A stretch of 64,000 bases of DNA from Streptomyces aureocirculatus (GTDB lineage: Bacteria > Actinomycetota > Actinomycetes > Streptomycetales > Streptomycetaceae): assembly GCF_000720475.1 (NCBI RefSeq), contig NZ_JOAP01000003.1, positions 124,001-188,000 of the forward strand, in the 5' to 3' direction. The notes beneath the pieces are model-generated. The model worked only from the letters and a program-made list of their open reading frames with translations, was not told the DNA's origin and did not search any database. Shown here piece after piece: positions 25,919 to 34,221 of the stretch. The translations under genes were made by a program, and so were the position numbers. Within the stretch, counting starts at the first letter, position 1, and each line of letters begins with the position of its first letter.

Positions 25919-25934
25919 TGTTTCACGTGAAACA
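25919..25934. other. parS: parS site
   Basis: Perfect TGTTTCACGTGAAACA, 42 bp from the first site of this cluster. Confidence 0.95.
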
Positions 25935-25999
25935 TGGTGCCCGAGACGTACGTCAGCGTTCGAGGACGTGAGCTTCTGAAACGTCAGCGCTCCGAAACG

Positions 26000-27337
26000 T
26001 CAGCGGGTCGCGCCCGTGACGACCCACCGGCCCGAGCGTGTCCGCCCCCACAGCGTCAGTGCGCGCACGGCCATCATGAGGGTCATCGCGGCCCACACAG
26101 CGGTGAGTCCGCCGCCGAGGCTGGGGACGAGAAGTGCGGCGGGTGCGAAGACCGCGAGCGTGACCAGCATGGCCCAGGCGAGATAGGGGCCGTCCCCCGC
26201 GCCCATCAGGACGCCGTCTAGGACGTAGACGATGCCGCAGATGGGCTGGGCGAGGGCTATCACCATGAGCGCGGGCAGCGCCGCGTCCTGGACGGCGGCA
26301 TCTCCGGAGAACAGCGGGACGAACACGGGCCGGGCCGCGACTACCAGCAGGCCCAGAACGGCGCCCGAGACGAAGCCCCACTGGACCATGCGCCGGCAGA
26401 CGTCCCGAGCGCCTTGGGGATCGTCGGCCCCCAAGTACCGGGCGATGATCGCTTGCCCGGCTATTGCGATGGCGTCGAGGGCGAAGGAGAGCAGGCTCCA
26501 CAACGACAGGACGATCTGGTGGGCGGCCACGTCGGCGTCGCCGAGGTGGGCTGCCACTGCGGTGGCGATGAGCGCGATGGCGCGCAGCGCGAGGGTGCGG
26601 ACCAGCAGGGGGACACCGGCCTGGGCGCAGGCTCTGATGCCGGCCGCGTCGGGGCGCAGGGAGGCGCCGTGACGCTTGGCGCCGCGAACGACGACGTACA
26701 GGTAGATGGCTGCCATGCCGCACTGGGCGAGCACGGTGCCCCAGGCGGAACCGGCGATGCCGAAGTCGAAGCCGTATACGAGGAGCACATTCAAGGCGCC
26801 GTTGGCGACGAAGCCGCCGACGGCGACGTACAGCGGGGTCCTGGTGTCCTGCAGGCCACGCAGCACACCGGTGGCGGCGAGCACGACGAGCATCGCGGGG
26901 ATGCCGAGGATGGATATGCGCAGATAGGTGACTGCGTACGGGGCGGCCGAGGGGGAGGCGCCGAAGAGGTCGACGAGTGCGGGTGCGGTGGGCAGGGCGA
27001 TGGTGATGACGGCGGCGCCGAGGAGCAGGGCGAGCCAGATGCCGTCCATGCCCTGGCGGATGGCGGCCTGCAGATCTCCGGCGCCGACACGGCGGGCGAC
27101 GGCGGCCGTGGTGGCGTAGGCGAGGAAGACGAAGATGCTGACGGCCGTCCCCAGGAGGGCCGAGGCGATGCCGAGGCCGGCGAGCTGGGCGGTGCCGAGA
27201 TGGCCGACGATGGCGCTGTCGGCCATCAGGAAGAGAGGCTCGGCCACGAGTGCGCCGAAGGCGGGAACGGCGAGGGCGACGATCTCTCGGTCGTGCCGTC
27301 GGCGGGCGGCCTTGGGCGCCGCGGGAGCCTGTGTCAT
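26000..27337 (-). CDS. MATE-family efflux transporter (DinF-like)
   Basis: A 445-residue MATE/DinF-type multidrug or metabolite exporter with about 12 helices in two halves. It begins ...IVALAVPAFGALVAEPLFLMADSAIVGHLG and includes ATGVLRGLQDTRTPLYVAVGG, the typical MATE segment. The ATG at 27337 (MTQAPAAPKAARR) is chosen over TTG/GTG codons 9 and 6 nt upstream. It is convergent with rplI and divergent from dnaB. Substrate and coupling ion are unknown. Confidence 0.88.
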   Translation of the reverse strand: MTQAPAAPKAARRRHDREIVALAVPAFGALVAEPLFLMADSAIVGHLGTAQLAGLGIASALLGTAVSIFVFLAYATTAAVARRVGAGDLQAAIRQGMDGIWLALLLGAAVITIALPTAPALVDLFGASPSAAPYAVTYLRISILGIPAMLVVLAATGVLRGLQDTRTPLYVAVGGFVANGALNVLLVYGFDFGIAGSAWGTVLAQCGMAAIYLYVVVRGAKRHGASLRPDAAGIRACAQAGVPLLVRTLALRAIALIATAVAAHLGDADVAAHQIVLSLWSLLSFALDAIAIAGQAIIARYLGADDPQGARDVCRRMVQWGFVSGAVLGLLVVAARPVFVPLFSGDAAVQDAALPALMVIALAQPICGIVYVLDGVLMGAGDGPYLAWAMLVTLAVFAPAALLVPSLGGGLTAVWAAMTLMMAVRALTLWGRTRSGRWVVTGATR

Positions 27338-27797
27338 GAGCACCAATCTAATCTTCCACAGGTAAGAGATGCAATTGCCTTAGGACCCTTACTTTGCCCG
27401 AGTCGGCGCAGCGGGTGGGGTGCTGTTCGCCAAGTTCTTGGGCCGACTGGGAAAGTTTTTCTTCTGCACAGCCGGTGGACGGGAAAAGTGCAGGTCAGGG
27501 TGTGTGTGGAAAGTGGGCTGAGGGCTTGTTCACAGGGCTGTCCACCGACCCGTGCACAGGTTTGGCGAGGTTCTCCACAGCATCGGGCCCGTCATCCACA
27601 GTGCCTGTGGATAACCAGATTGGCTGACGGTGCCCGCAGGCCTACCGTGGACCGGCGCCCGCCTCGTCCTGCCATCGCGGAAACCCCGCAAATCCGACGC
27701 GTCAGAGCCGGAGTTGGGCCCCCTTATTTGTCAGTGTCGTGCCCTAAGAAAGAGGTGCACGGCGAGGTCCGCGCGGCGGACGGGAGGAGGTGGCCCG
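27338..27797. other. 460-bp intergenic region between MATE gene and dnaB with DnaA-box-like cluster
   Basis: No convincing gene here. The distinctive content is a cluster of TCCACA/TGTGGA words at 27526-27614 (see separate entry) and a weaker TCTTCCACA at 27352-27360. The dnaB promoter must lie within or after the cluster. A GGAGGAGGTG ribosome-binding region precedes the dnaB GTG. Confidence 0.6.
27526..27614. promoter_or_regulatory. Cluster of DnaA-box-like sequences upstream of dnaB
   Basis: TTGTTCACA (27526-27534), CTGTCCACC (27538-27546), TTCTCCACA (27571-27579), TCATCCACA (27592-27600) and TGTGGATAA (27606-27614, the reverse complement of the canonical TTATCCACA). The last is a perfect DnaA box; the others differ by one or two bases from TTATCCACA or TTGTCCACA. 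Five in 90 bp of high-GC DNA is unlikely to be chance. Possible roles: DnaA control of dnaB, DnaA titration, or a relic of an origin-like element. Confidence 0.6.
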
Positions 27798-29273
27798 GTG
27801 AGTATTTCCGAGCCCTTGGACGACCCGTGGGCCGACAGCGGTCCAGGTGACCGTCTGCCCGTCTCCCGGCCGCGCCGTGACTCAGGCCGCGGTCGCGAGG
27901 AGCAGCACGAGCGAGGTCGCGAGAGCACCTGGGACAACGGGGGCACGTCCTTCGAGCGGGTGCCGCCACAGGACCTCGACGCCGAGCAGTCCGTGCTCGG
28001 CGGCATGCTGCTGTCCAAGGACGCCATCGCGGACGTCGTCGAGGTGATCAAGGGCCACGACTTCTACCGCCCGGCGCACGAGACGATCTTCACGGCGATC
28101 CTCGACCTGTACGCGCGCGGCGAGCCGGCCGACCCCATCACCGTCGCCGCCGAGCTGGTCAAGCGCGGTGAGATCACCAAAGTCGGCGGCGCCTCGTATC
28201 TGCACTCGCTCGTCCAGACCGTCCCGACGGCCGCGAACGCCGAGTACTACGCGGAAATCGTCCACGAGCGCGCTGTCCTGCGCCGCCTGGTCGAGGCGGG
28301 CACGCGCATCACCCAGATGGGGTACGCGGCGGACGGCGACGTCGACGAGATCGTCAACAGCGCCCAGGCCGAGATCTACGCCGTCACCGAACAGCGCACG
28401 AGCGAGGACTATCTGCCGCTCGGCGACATCATGGAGGGCGCACTCGACGAGATCGAGGCGATCGGTTCGCGCAGCGGCGAGATGACAGGTGTGCCCACGG
28501 GTTTCACCGACTTCGACTCGCTCACGAACGGCCTGCACCCCGGCCAGATGATCGTCATTGCCGCCCGCCCCGCCATGGGTAAGTCCACGCTGGCCCTCGA
28601 CTTCGCGCGGGCCGCCTCCATCAAGCACAATCTGCCCAGCGTCATCTTCTCCCTGGAGATGGGGCGCAACGAGATCGCGATGCGCCTGCTGTCCGCGGAG
28701 GCGCGGGTGGCCCTGCACCACATGCGTTCCGGCACGATGACGGACGAGGACTGGACGCGGCTCGCGCGCCGGATGCCCGAGGTGTCGGCGGCTCCGCTCT
28801 ACATCGACGACTCCCCGAACCTGTCGATGATGGAGATCCGCGCCAAGTGCCGCCGGCTCAAGCAGCGCAACGACATCAAGCTCGTGATCATCGACTATCT
28901 GCAACTGATGCAGTCCGGTGGTTCGAAGCGCGCCGAGAGCCGCCAGCAGGAAGTCTCGGACATGTCGCGAAACCTGAAGCTGCTCGCCAAGGAGCTGGAG
29001 GTCCCGGTCATCGCGCTCTCACAGCTCAACCGTGGCCCCGAGCAGCGCACGGACAAGAAGCCGATGGTCTCCGACCTCCGTGAGTCCGGCTCCATCGAGC
29101 AGGACGCGGACATGGTCATCCTGCTGCACCGCGAGGACGCGTACGAGAAGGAGTCCCCGCGTGCGGGTGAGGCCGACATCATCGTCGGCAAGCACCGTAA
29201 TGGCCCGACCGCGACGATCACCGTGGCGTTCCAGGGCCACTATTCACGGTTCGTGGACATGGCCCAGACCTAA
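27798..29273 (+). CDS. dnaB: Replicative DNA helicase DnaB
   Basis: Hexameric 5'-3' helicase of the replication fork. 491 residues from the GTG at 27798 (VSISEPLDDPWADSG), which has GGAGGAGGTG upstream. A short disordered N-terminus (1-50) is followed by the DnaB N-terminal domain (VPPQDLDAEQSVLGGMLLSKDAI). The RecA-like ATPase has Walker A ARPAMGKST (about 255), LVIIDYLQLM (Walker B) and SQLNRGPEQRTDKKPMVSDLRESGSIEQDADMV. No intein interrupts it. It is preceded by the DnaA-box cluster, and its stop codon overlaps the putative -10 element of the next gene. Confidence 0.97.
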   Translation: MSISEPLDDPWADSGPGDRLPVSRPRRDSGRGREEQHERGRESTWDNGGTSFERVPPQDLDAEQSVLGGMLLSKDAIADVVEVIKGHDFYRPAHETIFTAILDLYARGEPADPITVAAELVKRGEITKVGGASYLHSLVQTVPTAANAEYYAEIVHERAVLRRLVEAGTRITQMGYAADGDVDEIVNSAQAEIYAVTEQRTSEDYLPLGDIMEGALDEIEAIGSRSGEMTGVPTGFTDFDSLTNGLHPGQMIVIAARPAMGKSTLALDFARAASIKHNLPSVIFSLEMGRNEIAMRLLSAEARVALHHMRSGTMTDEDWTRLARRMPEVSAAPLYIDDSPNLSMMEIRAKCRRLKQRNDIKLVIIDYLQLMQSGGSKRAESRQQEVSDMSRNLKLLAKELEVPVIALSQLNRGPEQRTDKKPMVSDLRESGSIEQDADMVILLHREDAYEKESPRAGEADIIVGKHRNGPTATITVAFQGHYSRFVDMAQT

Positions 29274-29276
29274 AAT
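29271..29276 (+). promoter_or_regulatory. Putative -10 element for a leaderless transcript, overlapping the dnaB stop
   Basis: TAAAAT at 29271-29276 includes the dnaB TAA stop and ends 6 nt before the ATG at 29283. This is the spacing expected when transcription starts at the A of the start codon. No Shine-Dalgarno sequence precedes that ATG. No clear -35 is visible. Confidence 0.5.
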
Positions 29277-29282
29277 GGGGCC

Positions 29283-30053
29283 ATGGGGGAAGCAGAGCGA
29301 CACAGTGTGTCCCTGGGCGGTCGGCGGTTGTCCTGCCTGGACTTCGGGGGGCAGGGGCGGCCGCTCCTCGCCCTGCACGGCCACTTCGACGACGGGTGGA
29401 CGTTCGCCGCGCTGGCGCGTGACCTCGCGCCGGACTGGCGGGTCCTCGCCCTCGACCAACGAGGCCACGGGCACTCGGAGCGGACGGCGGACTACTCCCG
29501 CGAGGGTTATGTCAGCGACGCCGCGGCGGTACTCGCCCACTTCGGCGTCACCGACGCCGTGGTCCTCGGTCACTCCCTCGGGGGCATCAACGCCTACCAG
29601 CTCGCGGCCCGGCACCCTCAGCTCGTGCGTGCGCTCGTCGTCGTGGAGATCGGCGCGGAAGTCCACGGTGACCTGTCCTTCTGCCTGGGCTGGCCCGACC
29701 GTGCCTCCACGCGGGAAGCCCTGGAGGACGCCTTGGGGGACTCGGCGTACTACCTCGCGCACGCGATTCGGGCGTATCCGGACGGCTGGGGTCTGGCATT
29801 CGCGCCGCGTGACATGGTCAAGTCGCAGGAACAGGCCAACGGGGACCACTGGGGCGACTGGCTGGCCAGTGAGTGCCCCGCGCTCCTCGTCCACGGCACC
29901 CGGAGCCGTGTCCTCAGTGGACGGCATGCCAAGGACATGGCGGCTCGGCGCCCGCGCACACATCTCGTCGAGCTCGCGGCCGGGCACACCGTGCACGGGA
30001 CCGACCCGGCAGGCTTCGCCGCGGCGGTCCGCGCGTTCCTCAGGGGCTTGTGA
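29283..30053 (+). CDS. Alpha/beta hydrolase
   Basis: A 256-residue alpha/beta-hydrolase fold enzyme. The oxyanion region is LLALHGHFDDGWTF, with DQRGHGHS in the family-typical position. The nucleophile elbow is GHSLGG (Ser near 98), and the C-terminal catalytic His lies in AAGHTVHGTD. ATG 29283 is 9 nt after the dnaB stop and likely translated from a leaderless transcript. The substrate is unknown; esterase, lipase or haloperoxidase-like activities are all possible for the fold. Confidence 0.85.
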   Translation: MGEAERHSVSLGGRRLSCLDFGGQGRPLLALHGHFDDGWTFAALARDLAPDWRVLALDQRGHGHSERTADYSREGYVSDAAAVLAHFGVTDAVVLGHSLGGINAYQLAARHPQLVRALVVVEIGAEVHGDLSFCLGWPDRASTREALEDALGDSAYYLAHAIRAYPDGWGLAFAPRDMVKSQEQANGDHWGDWLASECPALLVHGTRSRVLSGRHAKDMAARRPRTHLVELAAGHTVHGTDPAGFAAAVRAFLRGL

Positions 30054-30083
30054 CGTCGGCAGTGCTCCCTGTGGACTTGCCCC

Positions 30084-31457
30084 ATGACTTACGAAGAGCT
30101 GCTTCCCAGTACGTGTCGCTCCCTGACCCATCGCATCGCCACCGCCCAGGCGGAGGGGCGGGCACCTTCCGTGGTCGCCGCGGTCGTGCGGGAGGGCGAA
30201 CTGGTGTGGAACGGAGCCCGCGCGTCGGTGGCGGGCCAGGCAGCCGACGAGAACGTCCAGTACCGCATCGGTTCGCTCACCAAGATGTTCACCGCGGTGC
30301 TCGTGATGCGGTTGCGGGACGAAGGCGTCCTCGACCTCACGGACCCTCTGGAGAAGCACCTGCCGGGCACCGGCGTGGGCGAGTCGACGATCGCGGAACT
30401 CCTCTCGCACACCGCCGGGTTGGCTGCGGAGTCGCCCGGCGTGTGGTGGGAGCGCAGTGCGGGGTCGTTGCGTCCCGAACTGCGCGACGTGCTCGGGGCG
30501 CAGCCGCTCAAGCACCCGCCGGGGCGTCGGTACCACTACTCGAACCCCGGGTACACCCTGCTCGGGTCGCTGGTGGAGGCCCTGCGCGGCGAACCCTGGG
30601 AGGACGTCCTGCGCCGGGAGGTCCTGGAGCCGCTCGGTCTGCGCCGTACCAGCGGCCACCCGCAGGCCCCGCACGCCGACGGGTGGGCGGTCCACCCCTG
30701 GGCGGACGTACTGCTGCCGGAGCCCAGTGAGGATCTGGGGCTGATGGCACCGGCGGGTCAACTGTGGTCCACGACCGTCGACTTGGCGCGGTTCGCGGTC
30801 TTCCTCACGCAGGGCGACGACCGGGTGCTGAGCGCGGACTCGGTGTGTGAGATGAGGACACCTGCGGCACCGGCGGGCGCCGGGGACTGGGAGCGTACGT
30901 ATGGGCTCGGGGTGGAGCTCATCGTCCGGGACGGGCGCGTGCTGGCCGGCCACTCGGGTTCGCTGCCCGGGTTCATCGCTGCGCTCCTGACGAGCGAGAA
31001 GGACGGGTTGGCGGCGGTGGCCCTTGCCAACTGCACCTCAGGGGTGCCGATGATCGCCTTGGCAGCGGATCTCGTGCGCATCGTGGCGGAGGCCGAACCG
31101 CGCATCCCCGAGCCGTGGCAGCCGCTGCCGGACGTCGACCGGTCCGCTCTGGAGCTGACGGGACCCTGGTACTGGGGGACCGGTGCCTACGTGCTGCGCC
31201 TCGCCAAGGACGGCTGGATCGAACTGGGGCCCCTCTTGGGCGCGGGCCGTGGCTCACGGTTCCGGCCCAACGGGGACGGCACGTGGACGGGGCTCGACGG
31301 GTACTACGCGGGAGAGCGGCTCGAAGCCGTGCGGCGCGAGGACGGCTCGGTGAGCCATCTCGACCTGGCGTCGTTCGTCTTCACCCGCGAGCCGTACGAG
31401 GCGGAGGCGCCGGTGCCCGGCGGGGTGGATCCGGAGGGCTGGCGTGGTTTGGCGTGA
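30084..31457 (+). CDS. Serine beta-lactamase-fold hydrolase (class C/DD-peptidase-like)
   Basis: 457 residues. SLTK (Ser near 63) is the SxxK motif, YSN (near 151) the second motif and HSG (near 289) the KTG-equivalent, as in class C beta-lactamases, esterase EstB and DD-peptidases. A C-terminal beta-rich extension (about 350-457, LTGPWYWGTGAYVLRL...FRPNGDGTWTGLDGYY) resembles the lipocalin-like tail found in this family. No signal peptide, so it is probably cytoplasmic. It follows the hydrolase gene by 30 nt and may be co-transcribed. It should not be read as an antibiotic-resistance gene without biochemical evidence. Confidence 0.85.
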   Translation: MTYEELLPSTCRSLTHRIATAQAEGRAPSVVAAVVREGELVWNGARASVAGQAADENVQYRIGSLTKMFTAVLVMRLRDEGVLDLTDPLEKHLPGTGVGESTIAELLSHTAGLAAESPGVWWERSAGSLRPELRDVLGAQPLKHPPGRRYHYSNPGYTLLGSLVEALRGEPWEDVLRREVLEPLGLRRTSGHPQAPHADGWAVHPWADVLLPEPSEDLGLMAPAGQLWSTTVDLARFAVFLTQGDDRVLSADSVCEMRTPAAPAGAGDWERTYGLGVELIVRDGRVLAGHSGSLPGFIAALLTSEKDGLAAVALANCTSGVPMIALAADLVRIVAEAEPRIPEPWQPLPDVDRSALELTGPWYWGTGAYVLRLAKDGWIELGPLLGAGRGSRFRPNGDGTWTGLDGYYAGERLEAVRREDGSVSHLDLASFVFTREPYEAEAPVPGGVDPEGWRGLA

Positions 31458-31515
31458 GGTGTGCGGGGGTCGGGGGCGGCCGCCCGGGAGGCCACAACAG
31501 CCGGGATGCCTGGGA

Positions 31516-31545
31516 CCGAGTGAAACCGAGTGAAACCGAGTGAAG
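31516..31545. repeat. Three tandem 10-bp repeats next to a parS palindrome
   Basis: Three tandem copies of an ACCGAGTGAA-like unit, one helical turn each, running into the left arm of the 44-bp palindrome. Confidence 0.6.
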
Positions 31546-31583
31546 GGGTGCCCTGTTTCACGTGAAACAGGGCACCCCTTCAC
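31540..31583. terminator. parS: parS (31554-31569) at the centre of a 44-bp perfect palindrome; possible bidirectional terminator
   Basis: TGTTTCACGTGAAACA (31554-31569) is flanked by 14 perfectly complementary bases on each side (left arm GTGAAGGGGTGCCC), giving a 44-bp uninterrupted palindrome. It sits between the convergent beta-lactamase-fold and GNAT genes. The right-arm sequence AGGGCACCCCTTC is then repeated once more immediately downstream. parS identity is firm; terminator function is inferred from position and stem strength. Confidence 0.85.
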
Positions 31584-31685
31584 AGGGCACCCCTTCCTCG
31601 CGCACCCCTGCACCGCACTCGACGTCCGCTGCCCTTCGACGTCCGCCACGTTCGACGTCCGCTGCGCGCCCGGTGTCGTCAGAGC

Positions 31686-32138
31686 TCAGAGCTGCAACTT
31701 GAAGCCCACGTGGGACGCCGTGAACCCCAGGCGCTCGTAGAAACGGTGGGCATCGGTACGGGTGGCGTCCGAGGTGAGCTGCACGAGCTGGCAGCCCACG
31801 CGGCGGGACTCGTCGACGGCCCACTGGATGAAGCGCGTACCGAGCCCGCTGCCCCGCTCATCGGCGTGCACGCGGACGGCCTCGATGATGGACCGGGTCG
31901 CGCCCTTCCGAGACAGGCCCGGCACGATTGTGAGCTGCAGCGTGCCCACCACGCGCCCTTCGCGGACGGCGACGACGAGCCGTTGGTTGGGGTCCTGGGC
32001 GAGTCGCTCGTACGCCTCGCCGTAGGGCGTGAGGTCGTCCGGGGACTCGCGTTCGGCGCCCAAGGGGTCGTCGGCGAGCATGGCCACGATCGCGGGGATG
32101 TCGTCGGCTGCGGCGGGTCGTATCTCAAGATCTCCCAT
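31686..32138 (-). CDS. GNAT-family N-acetyltransferase
   Basis: 150 residues. The acetyl-CoA-binding motif A reads VRVHADERGSGLGTRFIQWAVDESRRVG, and motif B is HRFYERLGFTASHVGFKLQL. ATG 32138 (MGDLEIRPAAADDIPAIVAML). The substrate is unknown. It lies in convergent orientation to the serine hydrolase, across the parS palindrome. Confidence 0.88.
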   Translation of the reverse strand: MGDLEIRPAAADDIPAIVAMLADDPLGAERESPDDLTPYGEAYERLAQDPNQRLVVAVREGRVVGTLQLTIVPGLSRKGATRSIIEAVRVHADERGSGLGTRFIQWAVDESRRVGCQLVQLTSDATRTDAHRFYERLGFTASHVGFKLQL

Positions 32139-32240
32139 GGCGGCAGCCTAGAGCCCGTCCCAGGGGCTCCGGGCGTGTGTGGCGGCCCCCTGGCGTCTTT
32201 CCTGCCGGCCTCGGGCGCCTGACCTGCGGGCCCCTGGGCG

Positions 32241-32699
32241 CTACGCGGGGGTGTGGACCGCCTCGACTGCCCGGACCAGCGGGGCCAGCTCGGGCCGCTT
32301 GGCGGCCTCGTCCAGGGCTTCGCGCAGCGCCGCGTCATTGGTGGGCCGCGCCTCGGCGAGGAGCTGGGCGCCGCTCTCGCTGACGTCCGTGTAGATGCCG
32401 CGCCTGTCGGTGGGACACAGGTAGCGGGAGAGGAGCCCTCGCTCCTCGAGGCGGGTGACCAGGCGTGTGGTGGCGCTCTGGCTGAGGACGACGGCGTCGG
32501 CCACCTGCTTCATCTGGAGGTGGCCCCCCTCGCCGTCGTGCTGACGGTTGAGGACGTCCAGCAGGCTGTACTCCCGCACGCTCAGGCCGTGCTTCGCCTG
32601 GAGGGCTCGCTCGACATGAGCCTCGATCTTTCCGTGGAGGAGGGAGAGAGCACACCAGCCCTGGGCGAGGGCGGTGAGTGCGGGGTCTGTCGCTGTCAT
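32241..32699 (-). CDS. MarR-family transcriptional regulator
   Basis: 152 residues with the MarR winged helix: REYSLLDVLNRQ, QMKQVADAVVLSQSATTRLVTRLEERGLLSR and the wing DRRGIYTDVSESGAQLL. The ATG at 32699 has GGAGGAAC upstream. Divergent from an MFS exporter with an intergenic region carrying repeated TGCAAY words, a classical MarR/efflux pairing. Likely represses itself and the exporter; the ligand is unknown. Confidence 0.92.
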   Translation of the reverse strand: MTATDPALTALAQGWCALSLLHGKIEAHVERALQAKHGLSVREYSLLDVLNRQHDGEGGHLQMKQVADAVVLSQSATTRLVTRLEERGLLSRYLCPTDRRGIYTDVSESGAQLLAEARPTNDAALREALDEAAKRPELAPLVRAVEAVHTPA

Positions 32700-32751
32700 G
32701 ACTGTTCCTCCGTCTTCCTGCGGCCCGACTTGCTCCAGGATAAGCCACCCG

Positions 32752-32822
32752 TGCAATATCCCGCGCTTGCAATTAACCCGCGTCTGCAACTATTGTGGAC
32801 GCACGTTAAGCGCACCTGCAAC
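32752..32822. promoter_or_regulatory. Divergent MarR/MFS promoter region with repeated TGCAAY boxes
   Basis: TGCAAT at 32752 and 32768 and TGCAAC at 32785 and 32817: spacings of 16, 17 and 32 bp. TTGCAA (32767-32772), an 18-nt spacer and TATTGT (32791-32796) form a good promoter for the MFS gene, so a repressor bound to these boxes would occlude it. Confidence 0.55.
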
Positions 32823-32840
32823 CGTCTGGAAGGTAGCTCC

Positions 32841-34073
32841 ATGCCTCTCGCGCTTCTGGCCCTCGCGATCGGGGCCTTCGGTATCGGGACCACGGAATTC
32901 GTGATCATGGGATTGCTTCCCGAGGTCGCGGGTGACTTCGACGTCTCCATCCCCACCGCCGGTCTGCTCGTCACCGGCTACGCCCTCGGGGTCGTCGCCG
33001 GAGCCCCGCTCATGACCGTTCTCGGTCAGCGGATCTCCCGCAAGCGGATGCTGATGCTCCTGATGGGTCTGTTCATCGTGGGCAATCTGCTCTCCGCCGT
33101 GGCTCCGTCGTTCGGCGTCATGCTCGCCGGACGCGTCGTCGCCTCGCTCGCCCACGGTGCCTTCTTCGGCATCGGTTCGGTCGTCGCCGCCGAGCTCGTC
33201 GCCCCGGAGAAGAAGGCCGGCGCGATCGCCCTGATGTTCACCGGACTGACCGTGGCCAATGTGGTCGGTGTGCCGCTCGGCACGTTCGTCGGCCAGGCCA
33301 TCGGCTGGCGCATCACGTTCGTCGTCGTCGCCGCCCTCGGCGTGATCGGCCTCGCCGGTGTCGCCAAGCTCGTGCCTGACCTGCCCAAGCCCGAAGGCGT
33401 ACGGCTCCGTGACGAGGTCGGAGCCTTCCGCAATGTCCAGGTGCTCCTGGCCATGGCCATGACCGTCCTCGGCTTCGGCGGCGTCTTCGCGGCCATCACC
33501 TACATCACGCCGATGATGACGGACGTCGCGGGCTACGCCGACTCCTCCGTGACCTGGCTGCTCGTCCTCTTCGGCCTCGGCATGGTCGGCGGCAATCTGA
33601 TCGGTGGCCGGTTCGCGGACCGCGCCCTGATGCCGCTGCTGTTCATCTCGCTGGGCGCACTCGCCCTGATGCTCGCGCTGTTCACGGTCACCGCGCACGA
33701 CAAGTTCACGGCCGCCGTCTCCGTCATGCTGATCGGTGCGTTCGGCTTCGCCACCGTGCCGCCGCTGCAGAAGCGGGTCCTCGACCAGGCCGCTGCCGCC
33801 CCGACGCTTGCGTCCGCCGCCAACATCGGCGCCTTCAACCTCGGCAACGCCCTCGCCGCCTGGCTCGGCGGACTCGTGATCTCCGGCGGGTTCGGCTATA
33901 CGGCTCCGAACTGGGTGGGCGCCGCGCTGGCCGCTTCCGCACTCGCCCTGGCCCTCCTCTCGGCCACCCTGGAACGGCGGTCCACCGGCCCCAGCACGGT
34001 CGTCACCGGTGCTGCTCCCGGCGTCGAGCCCCGCACGGCCGAGGTCTCCGCGCCCGCCCCCGCCCATCACTGA
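32841..34073 (+). CDS. MFS exporter (DHA1, AraJ/YdhP-like)
   Basis: 410 residues and about 12 helices. It has the DHA1 signature at the N-terminus (GAFGIGTTEFVIMGLLPEVAGDF), GYALGVVAGAPLMTVLGQRISRKRML and motif C-like segments. The ATG at 32841 has AAGG upstream; longer in-frame reading through the MarR region is not coding. Regulated by the divergent MarR in all likelihood. Followed by an HbpS-like gene. The substrate is unknown. Confidence 0.9.
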   Translation: MPLALLALAIGAFGIGTTEFVIMGLLPEVAGDFDVSIPTAGLLVTGYALGVVAGAPLMTVLGQRISRKRMLMLLMGLFIVGNLLSAVAPSFGVMLAGRVVASLAHGAFFGIGSVVAAELVAPEKKAGAIALMFTGLTVANVVGVPLGTFVGQAIGWRITFVVVAALGVIGLAGVAKLVPDLPKPEGVRLRDEVGAFRNVQVLLAMAMTVLGFGGVFAAITYITPMMTDVAGYADSSVTWLLVLFGLGMVGGNLIGGRFADRALMPLLFISLGALALMLALFTVTAHDKFTAAVSVMLIGAFGFATVPPLQKRVLDQAAAAPTLASAANIGAFNLGNALAAWLGGLVISGGFGYTAPNWVGAALAASALALALLSATLERRSTGPSTVVTGAAPGVEPRTAEVSAPAPAHH

Positions 34074-34099
34074 CCACGCGCACCCCCACGCCGCCCAGA

Positions 34100-34188
34100 C
34101 GGAACCGCCTCTCCGGCGCGGGCGGAATACCTCCCCGCCCCGTCGGAAACACCTCCGCGGCCCGGGCGAAACCGCCTCTCCGCCCCGG
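34100..34188. repeat. Four degenerate tandem repeats of about 22 bp
   Basis: Units starting near 34100, 34123, 34144 and 34167 share CGGAA-N-CCTC-CCG-type sequence. They lie between the MFS stop and the HbpS-like start. Confidence 0.5.
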
Positions 34189-34221
34189 TCTCAGCCCTGC
34201 AAGAACCACCGAGGAGCCCCC

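Noticed and set aside
30084..31457. Beta-lactamase-fold protein considered as a resistance gene
   Set aside because: No signal peptide and a lipocalin-like tail; typical of housekeeping serine hydrolases in this family.
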